Source: Oehlia diaphana (lineage: Eukaryota; Glomeromycota; Glomeromycetes; Glomerales; Glomeraceae). From it: a stretch of DNA of 64,000 nt. The position numbers were made by a program, and so were the translations under genes. The notes under the pieces were generated by a model that saw only the letters and a program-made list of their open reading frames with translations, did not search any database and had not been told where the DNA came from. This document shows, piece by piece, positions 32,829-45,551 of the stretch; positions within the stretch are counted from its first letter, which is position 1; every line of letters begins with the position of its first letter. The stretch is from positions 1 through 64,000 of the forward strand of contig QZLH01000099.1 in the NCBI GenBank assembly GCA_003833135.1. Reading direction: 5' to 3'.

Positions 32829-34915
32829 ATGCCACCAAAAAAGAGACAAGGCAGAAAAAAAAAATCCAATTTTGCTTCACTTTATTGAAGGTCAATTTCT
32901 TAATAGCTCTCACTATGAAGCACAGTGTAGATATTGTTTCGGAAAAATGGTAGTGTACTTTCTAATATGTTAAAACATCTCAAAGAAGAGTGCTCTAATA
33001 TTAGTGAAGAACTTCGTAATATTCTTTATGACTCAGATAATATATAATAAGACAAAAAAAAAAAAAATAAACGTGTTGAAGCTGAATTAAGTGACGATGA
33101 TAATGGTAATTAATTAATAATGTTTCTAATTAAATATGAAAAAACCAATAAATTTACATTTTTACTATTTTACTCAGATGAAAACGTAACTCATCATAAT
33201 ATGCAGAAAACTATGGAATCTTTTGTGGATAAGAGTATCCCTTCCAACGAAATGACAGCAATACATCAACAAATATTACGCGCACTGCTTTCAGTAAATG
33301 TTCCTTTTTCGTTTGTAGACACCCTAAGTTATCAAGTTGTTTAAAATACCTTCATACAATCTCCCATCAAGAAAATGGATCAGCACCGAAAAGTTCATAA
33401 AGAAGTAGATCGTTAAATACAAACATTTGCCAAAGCTGACTTTATCAGGAGATGGATGGACATATATATCTAAATAGAGCATGGTTAATTTTATTATTAC
33501 TAATGAAAAACGGCAAATGTTCATCATACTGTAAATATTATGTTTAAGGCTTACAAGGAGTTTGAGATGGAATTCGGGACAGATTAATGGATAGGATTTG
33601 TATCTGATAATGGACTAGATATTGCTAAAGCACAATGTCTTATGCGTGAAGTAAGTTGATTTTTATATTTGACTGTATTTAAATTTTAATTAAATATTAA
33701 TTATATACTTCAATAAAGGCTCATCAAACAAATCTACTTGTCAAAAAAATCTTAACCTCTTCAATCTTTGAACCTATTATCAAAATGCTTTTAATTGTCA
33801 TCAACTATTTCGAAATTCAAATCTAGCTTTGGCAAATTTGCAAGAATTATCACAGAATCCATGTATTACGCGTTGGGTAACTTTTTCTAAAGCAGCAGAA
33901 ACCATTTATTTTATCACTAAAAGAATTTATAAGAGTAAGTATAATATTTATGAAAAATATGCTTATTATAAATTTTAATAATTTGTACTGTTTTCTTATT
34001 AGGTTATGGCAATTACCCATTCTGATCTTTTGATTACAAACGGATAAAAGACAAGTAATTAAAGCTATAGAGAATGCCGATTTTGGGAAAAGCTTAAAGC
34101 ATTTTATGCTCTATTTAGGCCCTGTGATCATATTATTATGATTTTAGAATCTGAACAAGCTACTCTTGGGCAAGTTGCAGCATCATGGGCGTGGTTAAGA
34201 GGAATTATTGAAAAATTACTTTCTAGTGAAAGTGAGTTTAAAACTTTAATGGCTAATGAAATTAATAATAGGTGGAAAAAATTTATAGTCCAATTTTTGG
34301 TTTTTGCATCCATGTCATCATGAAGAAGGAATAAGTCTGACAAATTCAAGAAATTGCTTACTCCTTATTTTGTACACTGTATCTGGAAAAAAATAACAAT
34401 GCATTTGTAGATGAATGGTTGGATTATCAGAATCAGGAAGGTTCTTTTCAGGCAGAATCTTTAAATAATTCAAAGCTTACAAAAACTCTACTGAGATATT
34501 GGCGAACTTTCCTACTTCAAAGCACAAAAATTTGGCAGAATTTGCATGTAGACTTTTCTCAAATCCACCAAACTCAGCAACTTCAGAAAGGGTGTGGTCA
34601 CTTATGGGTAATATACATACAGAACATCGTAACCGCTTATCATCAACAAAATGGCACGAATAATATGGTATACGAAAGAAAAATCTTTTATCAATAAGTC
34701 TAAAGAAACCAAAGGCTCTTTGAATATTTATAATGAATTAAATGATATTAATGATGATGATGTATCAGATGAAGATAATATGGAATATGGATGTGGATGA
34801 ACTTATGAATGATTTAGGTGAAATATCAGCGAGAATAATTGATGATATTAATATTTTTGAATCCAATAATAATTCAGAGCCTCCCACTTTACTTGAATTC
34901 TTAACCCACAATTAA
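32829..34915 (+). pseudogene. Decayed hAT transposase, copy 2
   Basis: It starts MPPKKRQGRKKK, with a BED-type finger remnant (HYEAQCRYCFGKMV), then NMQKTMESFVDKSIPSNEM, AIHQQILRALLSVNVPFSF, and later frames with SESEQATLGQVAASWAWLR-like sequence (ILESEQATLGQVAASWAWLR), FKTLMANEINNRWKKF and, near 34570, the dimerisation-region motif NPPNSATSERVWSLMG. It ends SEPPTLLEFLTHN. At least six frameshifts or stops. The inverted strings TGATTGGCTGAAGATCACAT (32728) and, on the minus strand, GGAGATCACATGACC (35089) probably lie close to the element ends. Confidence 0.8.
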
Positions 34916-34919
34916 TTGA

Positions 34920-35555
34920 AACAGCAATAGTTAAGGGAATTGACTTTATATTGTAATTTGTAAAAGAATAAAATTTTTAAACAATTTATTTATTTATTTA
35001 TTTATTTTATTTTATTGATAGTCAGGAGGAATACATTGATATAAAATTTTAAACAATAAATTTTTTGTCAACTTTGTGCGTTAAAAAAAGAGGTCATGTG
35101 ATCTCCTTAAAAATTGACCAATCAGAATTTTTAGAATTAATAATTCAATTTATCAAATTTATTTGCTGTCTTTTAACTACCAAAAGCTATAACAACATCA
35201 TTTCAGATATCTCCTATTACATTATCAATACCAGAAAACAATTTTTCCTTAAATTCTCAATTAACAAGGTGATTATACATATCTTTCACAACATTCTTAA
35301 ATTCTTATTATAAATGTTCTATACTCTCGAGTTCTGATAATAGACAAGAACTTCACTATTATGTTTGAGAATAGTGGAATTCTTAATAAATTAACAAATT
35401 TAATAAAATCTATGGTAAATAGTTTTTATCATAAATAGTTTAATAAAAAATTTTCATATATATTATATAAGTTAATAATTTTTTTTTTATAGCTCCAAAA
35501 ATAAATGAATGAATAAATGAATAAATAAAAACGCAAAACACACTTTACGCCGTAC
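34920..35555. other. 3' part of the hAT element and spacer
   Basis: Contains (TTTA)n at 34985-35015 and the right subterminal inverted string at 35089-35120. No gene. Confidence 0.4.
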
Positions 35556-36086
35556 TAGATATAACACGAGAAGATTATAGAATATAAAAAATATTTTAAA
35601 TAATTCTAAAATAAATGTTTAATACTTGATAAGCTATAAAAAAAAGGAATTTCATATATAAAACAATATTTAGTGAAAATAATGTCAACATTAAAGTGAG
35701 TAATGATAAAACTGAATGTATCGAGAGAAAAAAATAAAATAACTGAATTTCAGTTTTAACATATATATACTTATACAAACAATTCGTATTAATAATAGTA
35801 GTATAAAAATATTTCGCCCAAAAGCAAAATAGAAAATACGATAGTAAAAATTTTGAATAATTTGTTTGAATAAAGGGTAAATTAATTGAAAAAAGAAATA
35901 ACATAATATTTGTTACGAAATAATAACGAATGAATTATCATACAGGTTCAGCTGCCGTTTTTGCCATTTTACGTATTTTTTGCAGAAAATTTGCCGTTAA
36001 TATTATTAGATCGATACTTCGAAAGTGGGTAGATTTGCCATTTGCCAACGATATTTAATCTTGCGATTTAGCGATTAGATCATCCT

Positions 36087-36335
36087 TTAGGGGAATGATG
36101 AACTATTAAATAATTGATCTGTAAACAAATTGTTTGTGTTCTGCATAGGCAATCGCCTTATGCGGTTCCATATATACATATTAATTGTAATATGTCTTAA
36201 ACGTCGTTGATTACGGCGTCTACGAATAGCAAAACTAGCGTAGGACGAAGGATTATTAGAAGTTGTATCGCAAGAAGGGTTTAAGTTATCACATGTAGGA
36301 GCACGTTCCCGATTTGTTGGTTCATTAGTATCCAT
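36087..36335 (-). CDS. Small arginine-rich protein, copy 2 (82 aa)
   Basis: A single exon starts MDTNEPTNRERAPT. The core SYASFAIRRRRNQRRLRH is identical to copy 1 at both protein and DNA level (57 nt). It then reads ITINMYIWNRIRRLPMQNTN and ends LFNSSSFP. Relative to copy 1 it lacks 11 codons in five separate in-frame deletions. The coding part is better conserved than the flanks, which carry many indels of irregular length. No signal peptide; basic. Function unknown. Confidence 0.7.
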   Translation of the reverse strand: MDTNEPTNRERAPTCDNLNPSCDTTSNNPSSYASFAIRRRRNQRRLRHITINMYIWNRIRRLPMQNTNNLFTDQLFNSSSFP

Positions 36336-39300
36336 TGTAAAAATTATATATTTTTTAAAAATTTTTGAAATAAATTTAGAAGTGTTCTCTCGAAATAGTT
36401 TATTAAATTTTTTTTTTTTTCTTTAAGGTGAGAACTGAATCAAAAATAATCTTGCACTCTTTTTTTTTATAATATATTTTTACATAAATATATATCATAT
36501 AAAAAAGAGTCTTTTAAAAAATAATTTGGTAATAAAAATTCATGAAATCAGGAAAATAAAAAATAAAAGGAATTTTTGAATATCTGCGTTAGACACCAAA
36601 GAGGGTTATTTATATTATTTTTTTCTGATCCTTGGCGTTTCCTCACTTTTTACTAGATCATTGATCGTATAAAAAAAAAAAATTTTATATTATAAATATA
36701 AAAAAAGGGTTCAGTCCTTCGGATAATATTCTAGTACTTTTTTTATGTAAATATCTACAGGCAAAAAATATTTATATCACAAAAGTAAAGTAATTCTTTT
36801 ATTCCAGATAAAGAACAACTTAAATATGATAAGGACATATCCGTTGAACTTTATTTTAAAAAAAAATAAATAAATAATATATAGTAATAGGTTAAATACA
36901 GATTATAATACCTGTAAAATAACCATTATTTATAAACTTTAATACTCGGAATTGTAGTCTCACGAACAGAAGATACTTTTTTTGGTTCTAATTGGTAATT
37001 ATCAATCTAAAATTGTTTTCTTTGTAACCTTTCAAATTAAAGCTGTGTACATTATATAATTGATAAACCGGAAAAAAGAACTCTTTTTTTTCTTTTTGAG
37101 CGTGTCATCATTTTATAATGGAATAGTCGATCCTAATTTCACCAAAAAGGGAATAGTCAGAAATCGAAAAAGTTAGCTGTTATATTAATTATTAATTAAA
37201 CTGCATGCAATCTCAAATCCCAATTAAAGAAATTGACTCAGAATTGACCTAGAATAAATTCAAATTCCAACAAATGATCTTATCGATAACATTTTTTTTT
37301 CTTTCATGATGAAAAATTATATTTAATATATATATATATATCTACAATTATGGTATTATAAATAAAGTATTTGATGTTCAAGTAATAAATCAATATTTGT
37401 GACTAGACGCGAAAAAAAAAAAAAATTTATTTTGGTTGTTTTTTTGTTTACATCTTCTTACGCATATTTTTCAATACCAGCCCAATACCGATGCCTGGAT
37501 TAGTGCACCTGAAACGGTTAAATTTGATTTCTTTATTTTGATATTGACATTTATGATAATTAATTGGTTAAAAATTTAAAATTTTACTAATAAACTAACT
37601 AAAATAATTAAAATGATAAAATATTGAATAAAAACTTTATAGGAAAACAAGAAAAATTCCTCGAAAAGAAAGTATAAATCGTCACTCCGATCTTCTCAAT
37701 TATGCTATGTACATATAGTACGTCAAATAAAAAAAAAAATAAAAATAATCCGATAATCAAAACAAACATGAAAGTGGGAGAAAAAAATTTTTATTGGTTA
37801 AGTAAACCTTTTTTTGTACCACTAACATGTAATAAATTCCACTAAATTATAAATTATATATATTTTAGTACACCATTGTATATAAAAAATATAAAAAGAT
37901 AAATTTAATTTAATAAAATGAATTATTATTGACATTCGAACAATTTTCTAATGTTAATTTGAATTTAGTTAATAAATAAATAAAATATATATCTGATATA
38001 TATAAATGAATAAATAAAATAAATAAATAAATAAATAAATAAAATATAAATTTTTTTTTAAACTTTTTTTAATTTACAATTATTAATCAGCTTTTAATTA
38101 GGTACGGGGGTGCATATTATTTTTTTTTTTTTTAAATTAGTAACGCATTTCTTAAATTCTCATAGGCATACACGCCAATTTACTTTTATTAGAAATTTTT
38201 TTAGGGGATTAGATAGATCGACATTTAAAAATTGCCCTGTTCTAAAACCTGTTTTCGTTGGTATAATTACATTTTTGTTTTGTACCCGGCATTATAACTG
38301 CAGAATTCTTGTTCCTTGTTTCTATTATAAAAAACGAAAAAAAGTTTGATTGTTTGATGTTTCGCGTATATTAAAGAAAAATTATTTCTTTCCAATTACG
38401 GGTTCATCTGTAAAATTAATTTTTTTTTTTTTTTTTGATGCACCTAAAATAATAATTTTTTTTACGGTTTATTTACAATATCTCTAAATTTTTTTTCATT
38501 ATCAAAAAGAAAAATAAGCAATTACATTTGGTCAAATGAATTGAAGGACATACAATTAGGTATTAAAATGGAATAATATTTTTTTCTCTCTCTATCTATT
38601 GGTATTTGTGTGCAGGTAATGATAAATAAAGAAGCAAAAAAATTGAAATGTCAAGGGTTTAATGACGCCAATTAACCAAAATAGTAGCCCTGTTCGATCA
38701 ATCCATTTTGGTGTTTCACCTCAGATCGACACGTGACAGCCAATCATGTTTTATTTTTTTTCGGTCCGAACCGATGTTTGTTTATTACATTCCATAAAAA
38801 AAAATAAATGTTTTCTATTTAAATTTCCTAATTTGTGAAATTTTTTTTTTGTCAAAATTTATCATTTTCTCTCACTCAATTCATTTAAAGATTAGCTTTG
38901 GTGACAAGTAAATATTAAAAAACTTCACAAACACAGAACTTTGAAATATTTTTTTTTCTTTTTATTTTTTTACGCATAATATTTTCTTAGTAGTAAGTTT
39001 TAGACTATTACTTTTATAAAATGATTTTTTTTTTTCTCCTGTAGCGTCAATATTGTTGATGTACAAAATGATATAAATTATAAATAAAAATAATTTGAAG
39101 TTAGTAATTTATGACTAAGCGCGAAAAAAAAATAAAATAAAATAAAATAAATTACTTATGTATGTCATTGTGCGAAAAAAAAGAAATTTCTATTTTATCT
39201 GTAAAAGAGTGAGTTAGGTTTTTGTTTGCGCATATTTTTCAATACCCGACGCCCGGTGGTTGTCTCACCCGAAACATTTTACTATAATTAATTGTCCAAG

Positions 39301-39589
39301 ATAAACTAACTAAAATAATTTAAAGTTTAATTTTTTGGCTCATCATTTAATGTGATACATTATTTTAGAAATTATGTAATAAAATATTACTAGTTGAATT
39401 ATATGACATGTGAATTACAATTATAGCCTAAAATTATCATAATGTTGTGAAAGATAGCAGATAGTATTGTTCCATAATTTAATGCATGATGACTTATTCA
39501 ATATGAATCAATATGCCATAACTAAAAGAGAAAAAAATTAAGCAATATAAATTCCAATTATTTTCCGCCACTACTATTTAGGGGAAAAA

Positions 39590-39630
39590 AATTGATTTGT
39601 TTGTATTTTGTGTTGGTTAAAAATATATAT
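39590..39630 (-). pseudogene. Short 3' fragment of the small arginine-rich gene family
   Basis: TTTAGGGGAAAAAAATTGAT then TGTTTGTATTTTGTGTTGG matches the 3' part at 10540-10600. Only about 40 bp remain. Confidence 0.4.
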
Positions 39631-41494
39631 ATATATTTTTTTTATATTATAAAGTTCTAATTTTAAATTATAACTTTTTTTTTTTTATATACAGTATATA
39701 AAATTTTTTGTTTAAAAGTTGCTTAAAAAAAATTAAGACTTTCCCTATAACTTATGCATAATGTAACGTAAACATTAAATGAAAAAAAATTATTATTTTT
39801 TTTTTTTTTTGTATACAATAAAAAGGATTTTTTATATATATATTATATACAGTAAAATAATAATAATAAATAATTTTAAGTGGATTATTAAACAGATATA
39901 ATCGATTGTGTTTATTCTAAACATTCTATTATTATTTTCTTTCGGTAATTTCCACCTCACATATAATAATACGTAAAATTTAACCCCTAAATAATTTATA
40001 TATTTTTACAATATCAGTGAATAAATATAAACAAATTATCCTATTTAAGTGATTCGGATAAAGAACTTCGGTATTATTGTTTTATCACAAAATGAACGCA
40101 TACAACATAAACTGTAAATACATCAAATACATCATATATATTCCAATTTTATCAATTGAAAAAATTTTCTAAAAGTTTTCAATTAATCATTAAAAAAAGT
40201 TTTTAAATGAGGCGCTATAACTGATGTTGAATAAAAAATTTTTCCTAAACAAAAAATCTTTATTCCGGATTTTTTTTTTCTTTTTGATAATAAACGATAA
40301 AAATTTTGTATGAAAAAAACATTACCAAATATAGTAAACAAATAGAGTAAAAAAAAAAAATTAAATTAAAATATAATAGATGAATATAATAAGAATATAA
40401 TGGATATATATTTTTTATTTTTATTTTTATTTTTATTTTGTTTCGGTTTCGTTCATTTTTTAATTCGTTCATTATTTTTAGAGTTTTTAATTAGGTACAT
40501 TTTGGAATTTCTTGTTTATCAAGTATTATTATTGATTCTTTGGAAAGAAAAGAAAAGGGGGTTTTTTTTTAAAAGATGATGACAAAATTATATATTTATT
40601 ATTTTAATTAAAAATTTCTATGAATAATTGATGAAATCTAGTTTTCAAAAATTTTTTAGCAATGGATGTCCTGCTTTTTTTCATGTCGGTTTCTTTATAA
40701 AAAAAATTGCGTTTGAAGGGTTTGAAGGCTAAGATGTGAATTTTATCGAGGATTATCTTAAAATACTTATTGGTCCGAACTTTACAAATTAGGAAAAAAA
40801 AGGTGAGAAAATTTGAAACATTGAGCCGCCTTTTTCTTTTTTAATATGCCTTATTATTTGTTAACTTTGCCTAATCAGGTGATGTGTATAAATGTATAAT
40901 GCCGGTTCAGGTGATTTATATGCTTAATCGTTCGTTCCTGAAACCTGAGTCAACCCTGAGTTTCCTGAGTCACATTTTTATATTAATTCTAATTTTTTTT
41001 TTCGCAGCTTTTTTTTAAGCACATATCATTCATTTAATACATACAACACAATTTATATAAATTACCAATATCAACATAAAACCGGTGTTTACCGTTCACC
41101 GCGTACTTTCGTTTTTGTGTAAATCTTAATTACAATTTTATTATTTTTTTTGGTCATTATTTTCGTTATTTTTTTACGCGACTTACTTTCGTATCGTTTG
41201 GCTGAAACAAAGGAAAAGAATAATAAATGTAGATCCTAATTATTTACATTATTTTAAATTAAGCCGTGATCTGCGTATTTTTTATTCACTTAATATTTTT
41301 TGTTTTGTTTATCAATTTAAATATTATTTTATTCTTAGAAATTCCGGACCATTTGATGATTTATGTTTACCATATCTGATATTACCAATATCAATATAAT
41401 AAATATTTGAATATTCTAGAAAGAAAAATAAATTATTTGACGCCATTTTCTGCAGATCCCTTGAAATTGACTCGTGGATCATGAATCCATCATA

Positions 41495-42028
41495 CGGCTG
41501 GCCCAGGCTGGCGTCATCTGACGCAAATCGGCAACTGACGCACAACATATATATCCCACTTCATTATAATGTGCCACAAATAAAATCAATAAAAAAGATC
41601 CTTCTTTATTATTGTACATAACCAATTTGGAAAACTAAACCTAAAATCTTCAGAAAAAAAAGGCCAATTTGGCGTAAATAAAATTTACAATTTATCATTT
41701 TTATTCCATTGGTTATTATAATTTAGTTATATTGAATAAAAAAAAGACTCATATGTTTATATTGTTGTAAATATAAAAAAAATGAAATTCAGTTTGCAAT
41801 TCATTCCTACCATTATGTTTATTATTGCAATCATGCCAAGAAGTTTTATCCTTTTTAAATTTTTTATTTTTTTATTTTTTTTTATTAAATATTATTTATG
41901 TTTAAATTATCAAATTTTTTTATGTAGCACATCAGGTGAATTTGCAGATCGATAAATTTTTTTTTTTTATCTTCTAATTTGAGCCATAATTTTCCACGAG
42001 GCTTGAATATACTTTTCGCTTTTTATTA
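41495..42028. other. Non-coding spacer
   Basis: ACATCAGGTGAATTTGCAGAT at 41930 (20 of its bases) recurs at 12985 and 32345 next to the hAT copies. No gene. Confidence 0.4.
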
Positions 42029-42031
42029 AAG

Positions 42032-42684
42032 CCCTAGGAAAAAAATGCGTCCAGAAAATATCCTGAAATTGTCTGGAATATAATTGTACAAATTCCGGAC
42101 AAAATGAGTGTCCTGAAAACATACGAAAACGTGCAAGATTTGGAACATTTTCCGGACATTGATTTTGTCCTAAATTTGTCCGGATTTGGAATTTGTCCGG
42201 AAAAAATATTTTCTCTGAAATGATCGGCAAGTCATGATATCAATGATATATTCCTTTATACAATACCTAACTGTAACTGTTTATAGCAATTTAAATTAAC
42301 ATCATAGATAGTATTTTTGCTTGCTCTTTAAGTTTACTTAGTATACACGCAAAGGTTTTAAATACCAGTTTTTTGCTTTTTACATTTTTTGATTTTTTAT
42401 TATCCAGAATTTGCCTGGAATTTTTTCTTGTCTAACTACCAGAATTTGTCCGGTTTTTTTTTGTCCAGAGATTGTCCAAAATGTGTCCAGGATTTTTGTG
42501 TCCAGAATTTGTCCAGTTTTGTCCATCCGAAATTTGTCCATGTCTGGACAAATTTCGGACTTCAAAAAATTCTGGACACCATATTTTTTCATAATTTCGG
42601 ACATTTTTCAGACATTTTATGGATATACTGGACAATTTCTGAACAGTTTTAGTGACAAATTCCGGACATTCTTTTTTCGTAGGG
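42032..42684. mobile_element. CACTA-like foldback element, 653 bp
   Basis: The left end is CCCTAGGAAAAAAATGCGTC; the right end on the minus strand is CCCTACGAAAAAAGAATGTC. A 3-bp AAG flanks both ends (42029-42031 and 42685-42687). Many subterminal copies of TTGTCCGGA / TGTCCAGAA in both orientations fill both arms, as is usual for CACTA elements. A perfect 15-bp stem with loop TGTC lies at 42526-42559. No transposase; the overlapping frames on both strands are repeat products. Confidence 0.75.
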
Positions 42685-42689
42685 AAGGT

Positions 42690-43350
42690 TTCCGTGTAAG
42701 TGTCTCATAAAAGAAGATATGAAATTTTTGGAATTTCTCTACATTTTAAGAGAATTTTTTTCTTATAATTTTTAGTGGGCAGAGCAGCGGAACAGCAGGT
42801 GTTATGAAAATACATTAAAATTATAGATCTATATAATTTATTTGATTAAAAGTTTAATGAGAGTTCTTTCTTATATTACAGTATGATAATATAATAATTA
42901 TTTGAGATTTTAAAATATTGTATGAAGGTTCATAATCACCTTTAAGGATTTCAGCATTAATCACTAAAAAATAGTGAGTAATGAATAATCACATGAAACA
43001 CAATTGCAAATCAGAAATCAGAACTTTTTTTTCTTCAACCGCCACATTTTTTTTAACAATTTTATTTTTTAAAACACATAAAAATGTCCTGTTAACTTCC
43101 CACTGGTCTTACTAATGATTTGAAATTTTTGTTAGAATTTTATGAAAAAAATGTTTTAGCATATAGGCTAATTAAAAATATTGATTTTGTTACATTTTTA
43201 TCATACAAAATATTATACAAAATACTATATAATATATAGTAAATTGGAGTTGAATATTAAAAAATTTATTTAATGTTATTTTACTATAATTAGGTAAATA
43301 ATATTTCTTTTAAATTAATATAATTCTTAGCACTTACTATTTACGTTAAA
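42690..43350. other. Non-coding, nothing recognised
   Basis: AT-rich without coding potential. Confidence 0.4.
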
Positions 43351-43354
43351 GATT

Positions 43355-43670
43355 CGTATCTCAACTTTAAACGTAAATATCTCCAGATCCAATGATCTAA
43401 TCGGCAAGCTCTTTTTCGCTCATATAGTCCAGATCAAGGGCTTTCCAAAGAGCCTAAATTTATAAAATACGGATCAGTGAATCCCAAGATATTTTGTATT
43501 TAAGCATGTTAAAAAGTTCGTACCTCAACTTTAAACGTAAATATCTCCGGATCTAATGATTCAATCGGTGAGCTCATTTTTCGTCCATAAAGTCCAGAAC
43601 AAGGGCTTTCCAACGAGCCTAAACTTATAGAAAACAGATCAGTGGATCTTGATATATTTGCATCTAAAGA
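43355..43670. repeat. Tandem duplication of about 165 bp
   Basis: ACTTTAAACGTAAATATCTC (43365 and 43529), CAAGGGCTTTCCAA (43435 and 43601) and GATCAGTG (43472 and 43637) recur in the same order. The copies are about 80 percent alike by eye. The minus-strand frame in the second copy has no recognised product. Confidence 0.8.
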
Positions 43671-44078
43671 TGGTAATACAAATTCTGACAAAAAAATTAT
43701 TGTTCGAAAATATTTATTATGATACCATCTTTTATATGATGTTTTTATTATACTTTTATAAACATTTATAGCTACTAAGACTATATAAACTTTTATTTTA
43801 CTTTATATTTTATTAAAATATACTTACTTTTTAATAATATATGTTAAAATTCCATATAAATAAGAAATGGGTTTTTTATTAGTGAAATGGGGTTTTTCAC
43901 GTCTCTTTTACATTTAATAATTTAAGTTTTGCAAATGTAAATTTTTGTTCAACTTATTATTTAGTCAAGTGATCATCAATCAGATAATTTTTTGGTATTA
44001 CAAAACAATTTTGAGTAATGAAAATTGTGAAAAACAATTCAATAATTCTTTTTAATGCAAAGTGAACAAATCAGCCTA

Positions 44079-44493
44079 TAGTTACCCCTGGTTATAATAA
44101 ACCTATATATACTGAAAACTTGTTATATGAAACAAAATTCCCAGAACTAAATTTTCTATAATTAATTACACTGGTTATACCGAATTGCCATAATAAAATG
44201 CTTTATACTGTATACTGAACCTACCTTACAGCCCAGATATATAAATCATATATTATTTTTTAGTTTTTATAATGAACAGTTATGTAACTTTGTATTAACT
44301 CAGGCCAAATTTATAGCGCTGGCCAAAATTATCAGTAATTATGTAGAAAATTTATATTAAACGAAATTATAATTCTGGCTGGCACTATAAATTTGGCCAA
44401 AATTACTGGAGTTCGGTATATTATATAACGAATTCACTCTATACTGAACTAAATCCTCTAAAATGGAAGGTTTGTTATATCCAGTAGTGACTG
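44079..44493. mobile_element. TA-flanked pogo/Tc1-like MITE with a nested palindrome
   Basis: The left end is TAGTTACCCCTGGTTATAAT; the right end on the minus strand is CAGTCACTACTGGATATAAC. Both are next to TA. An inner inverted repeat GGCCAAATTTATAG at 44304-44317 and its complement CTATAAATTTGGCC at 44382-44395 mark a smaller palindrome inside. Confidence 0.6.
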
Positions 44494-44796
44494 TATATGG
44501 AATTATGAAATTTATATAATTTTGTTTTGTGATTTATATTAGAATTTAGTGTGGTTACTAAGGATGCAAACTTAATGATATGACATAACATTAAGTTATG
44601 TCACATCATAGATGTATGTTAGATGTAATTTAGAGTATATTTGATATAATTTCTAAGATAATGACTTGTAACATATAATACAGTATAACTAAAAAATTGA
44701 CATAAATTTTACTATTTATCATTATAATGTTTATTATTTATTATTATGATTTATGATTAATACAATACTAGTGATTACTGATTAGTAATTACTGAT

Positions 44797-45436
44797 TAGT
44801 TTCCAAAATATCATTAACCAAAGCAATAGGATCAAAATCCATATTCCCATTTCTTTCATCTATATTATTATTATTTTTTAAATCTACAGTTTTCATATTA
44901 TCAAATGATTGTGAAAGATCAATAAAATCTTTCAATACTAAATTACTATATGATTATATTTCCATTTCTCAGGCTCTTCTTTCTTTTAATAATATATTAT
45001 TAGTAATGTCATCATCTTTATCATTTAAAAAAATAATATTATTAACCATGAAAATATTAGCAATTTCTTTTAATTCTGCACTACTCAAATCTTTTCTATA
45101 ATATAACAGTTTATTTTTAATACTTGCTAGGTAATAAGAACAAATTTTAATATATTTTTAACAATAAGTCTTACATGTCTATCTCCAATCATCCATTTAA
45201 ACATAGAAAAATTTCATTTACAGCTTGTTTATGAAGGACTAATACCAAATAATCAAAGTGCAAGATCTCATATATAGCATTTTTTTAATCTTATAGAATT
45301 TCACTAAAGTTCAGGTATATCTAAATTCAATATATAATTCAGATCATAAGGTTTTATTCTTTAGTCAAAATGCTTAAATTGAGTGAAAAGTTGCTTGTAT
45401 TCTTCTTTAGGATAACCCAAATTTTGCTAAAAAGTT
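44797..45436 (-). pseudogene. C-terminal part of the outer hAT transposase
   Basis: With stops and frameshifts the minus strand reads FGYPKEEYKQLFTQFKHFD, YDLNYILNLDIPEL, LFGISPSQTSC and NFSMFKWMIGDRHVRLIVKN, then a degraded tail ending DPIALVNDILETNQ. The block around NFSMFKWMIGDR is the hAT dimerisation region, though SER is lost. The stretch is cut at 45437 by foreign sequence. Confidence 0.7.
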
Positions 45437-45551
45437 AAAGAACTTTTAAATTAGTATCTGTATATTCTAATCTTCGTTTAGCTAATAATCAAAAATTAAA
45501 TGATGATAATATAAATGAAGAAGAATCAGAAAATTTAGATGAAATTATAGT

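Larger units (their letters stand above)
35560..41490 (+). repeat. Duplicated block, copy 2
   Basis: It is the counterpart of 18180-18760 plus 21064-27164: 35560-35830 matches the first part, 35835-36800 matches 21064-22040, 36790-37940 matches 22040-23440 in inverse orientation, and 38400-41490 matches 23560-27164. It lacks the pogo-like element and the 437-bp MITE of copy 1, and has an extra segment at 40930-41262. Confidence 0.85.

Noticed and set aside
35596..35904. 102-codon hydrophobic frame on the minus strand, with a 97-codon counterpart at 18494-18787
   Set aside because: Considered as a conserved membrane protein, but the two copies align at DNA level with irregular indels and different reading frames, unlike the small Arg-rich genes.
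42380..42710. Several overlapping frames of 67-99 codons on both strands
   Set aside because: All arise from repeated TTGTCC/GGACAA strings of the CACTA-like element, with no family resemblance.
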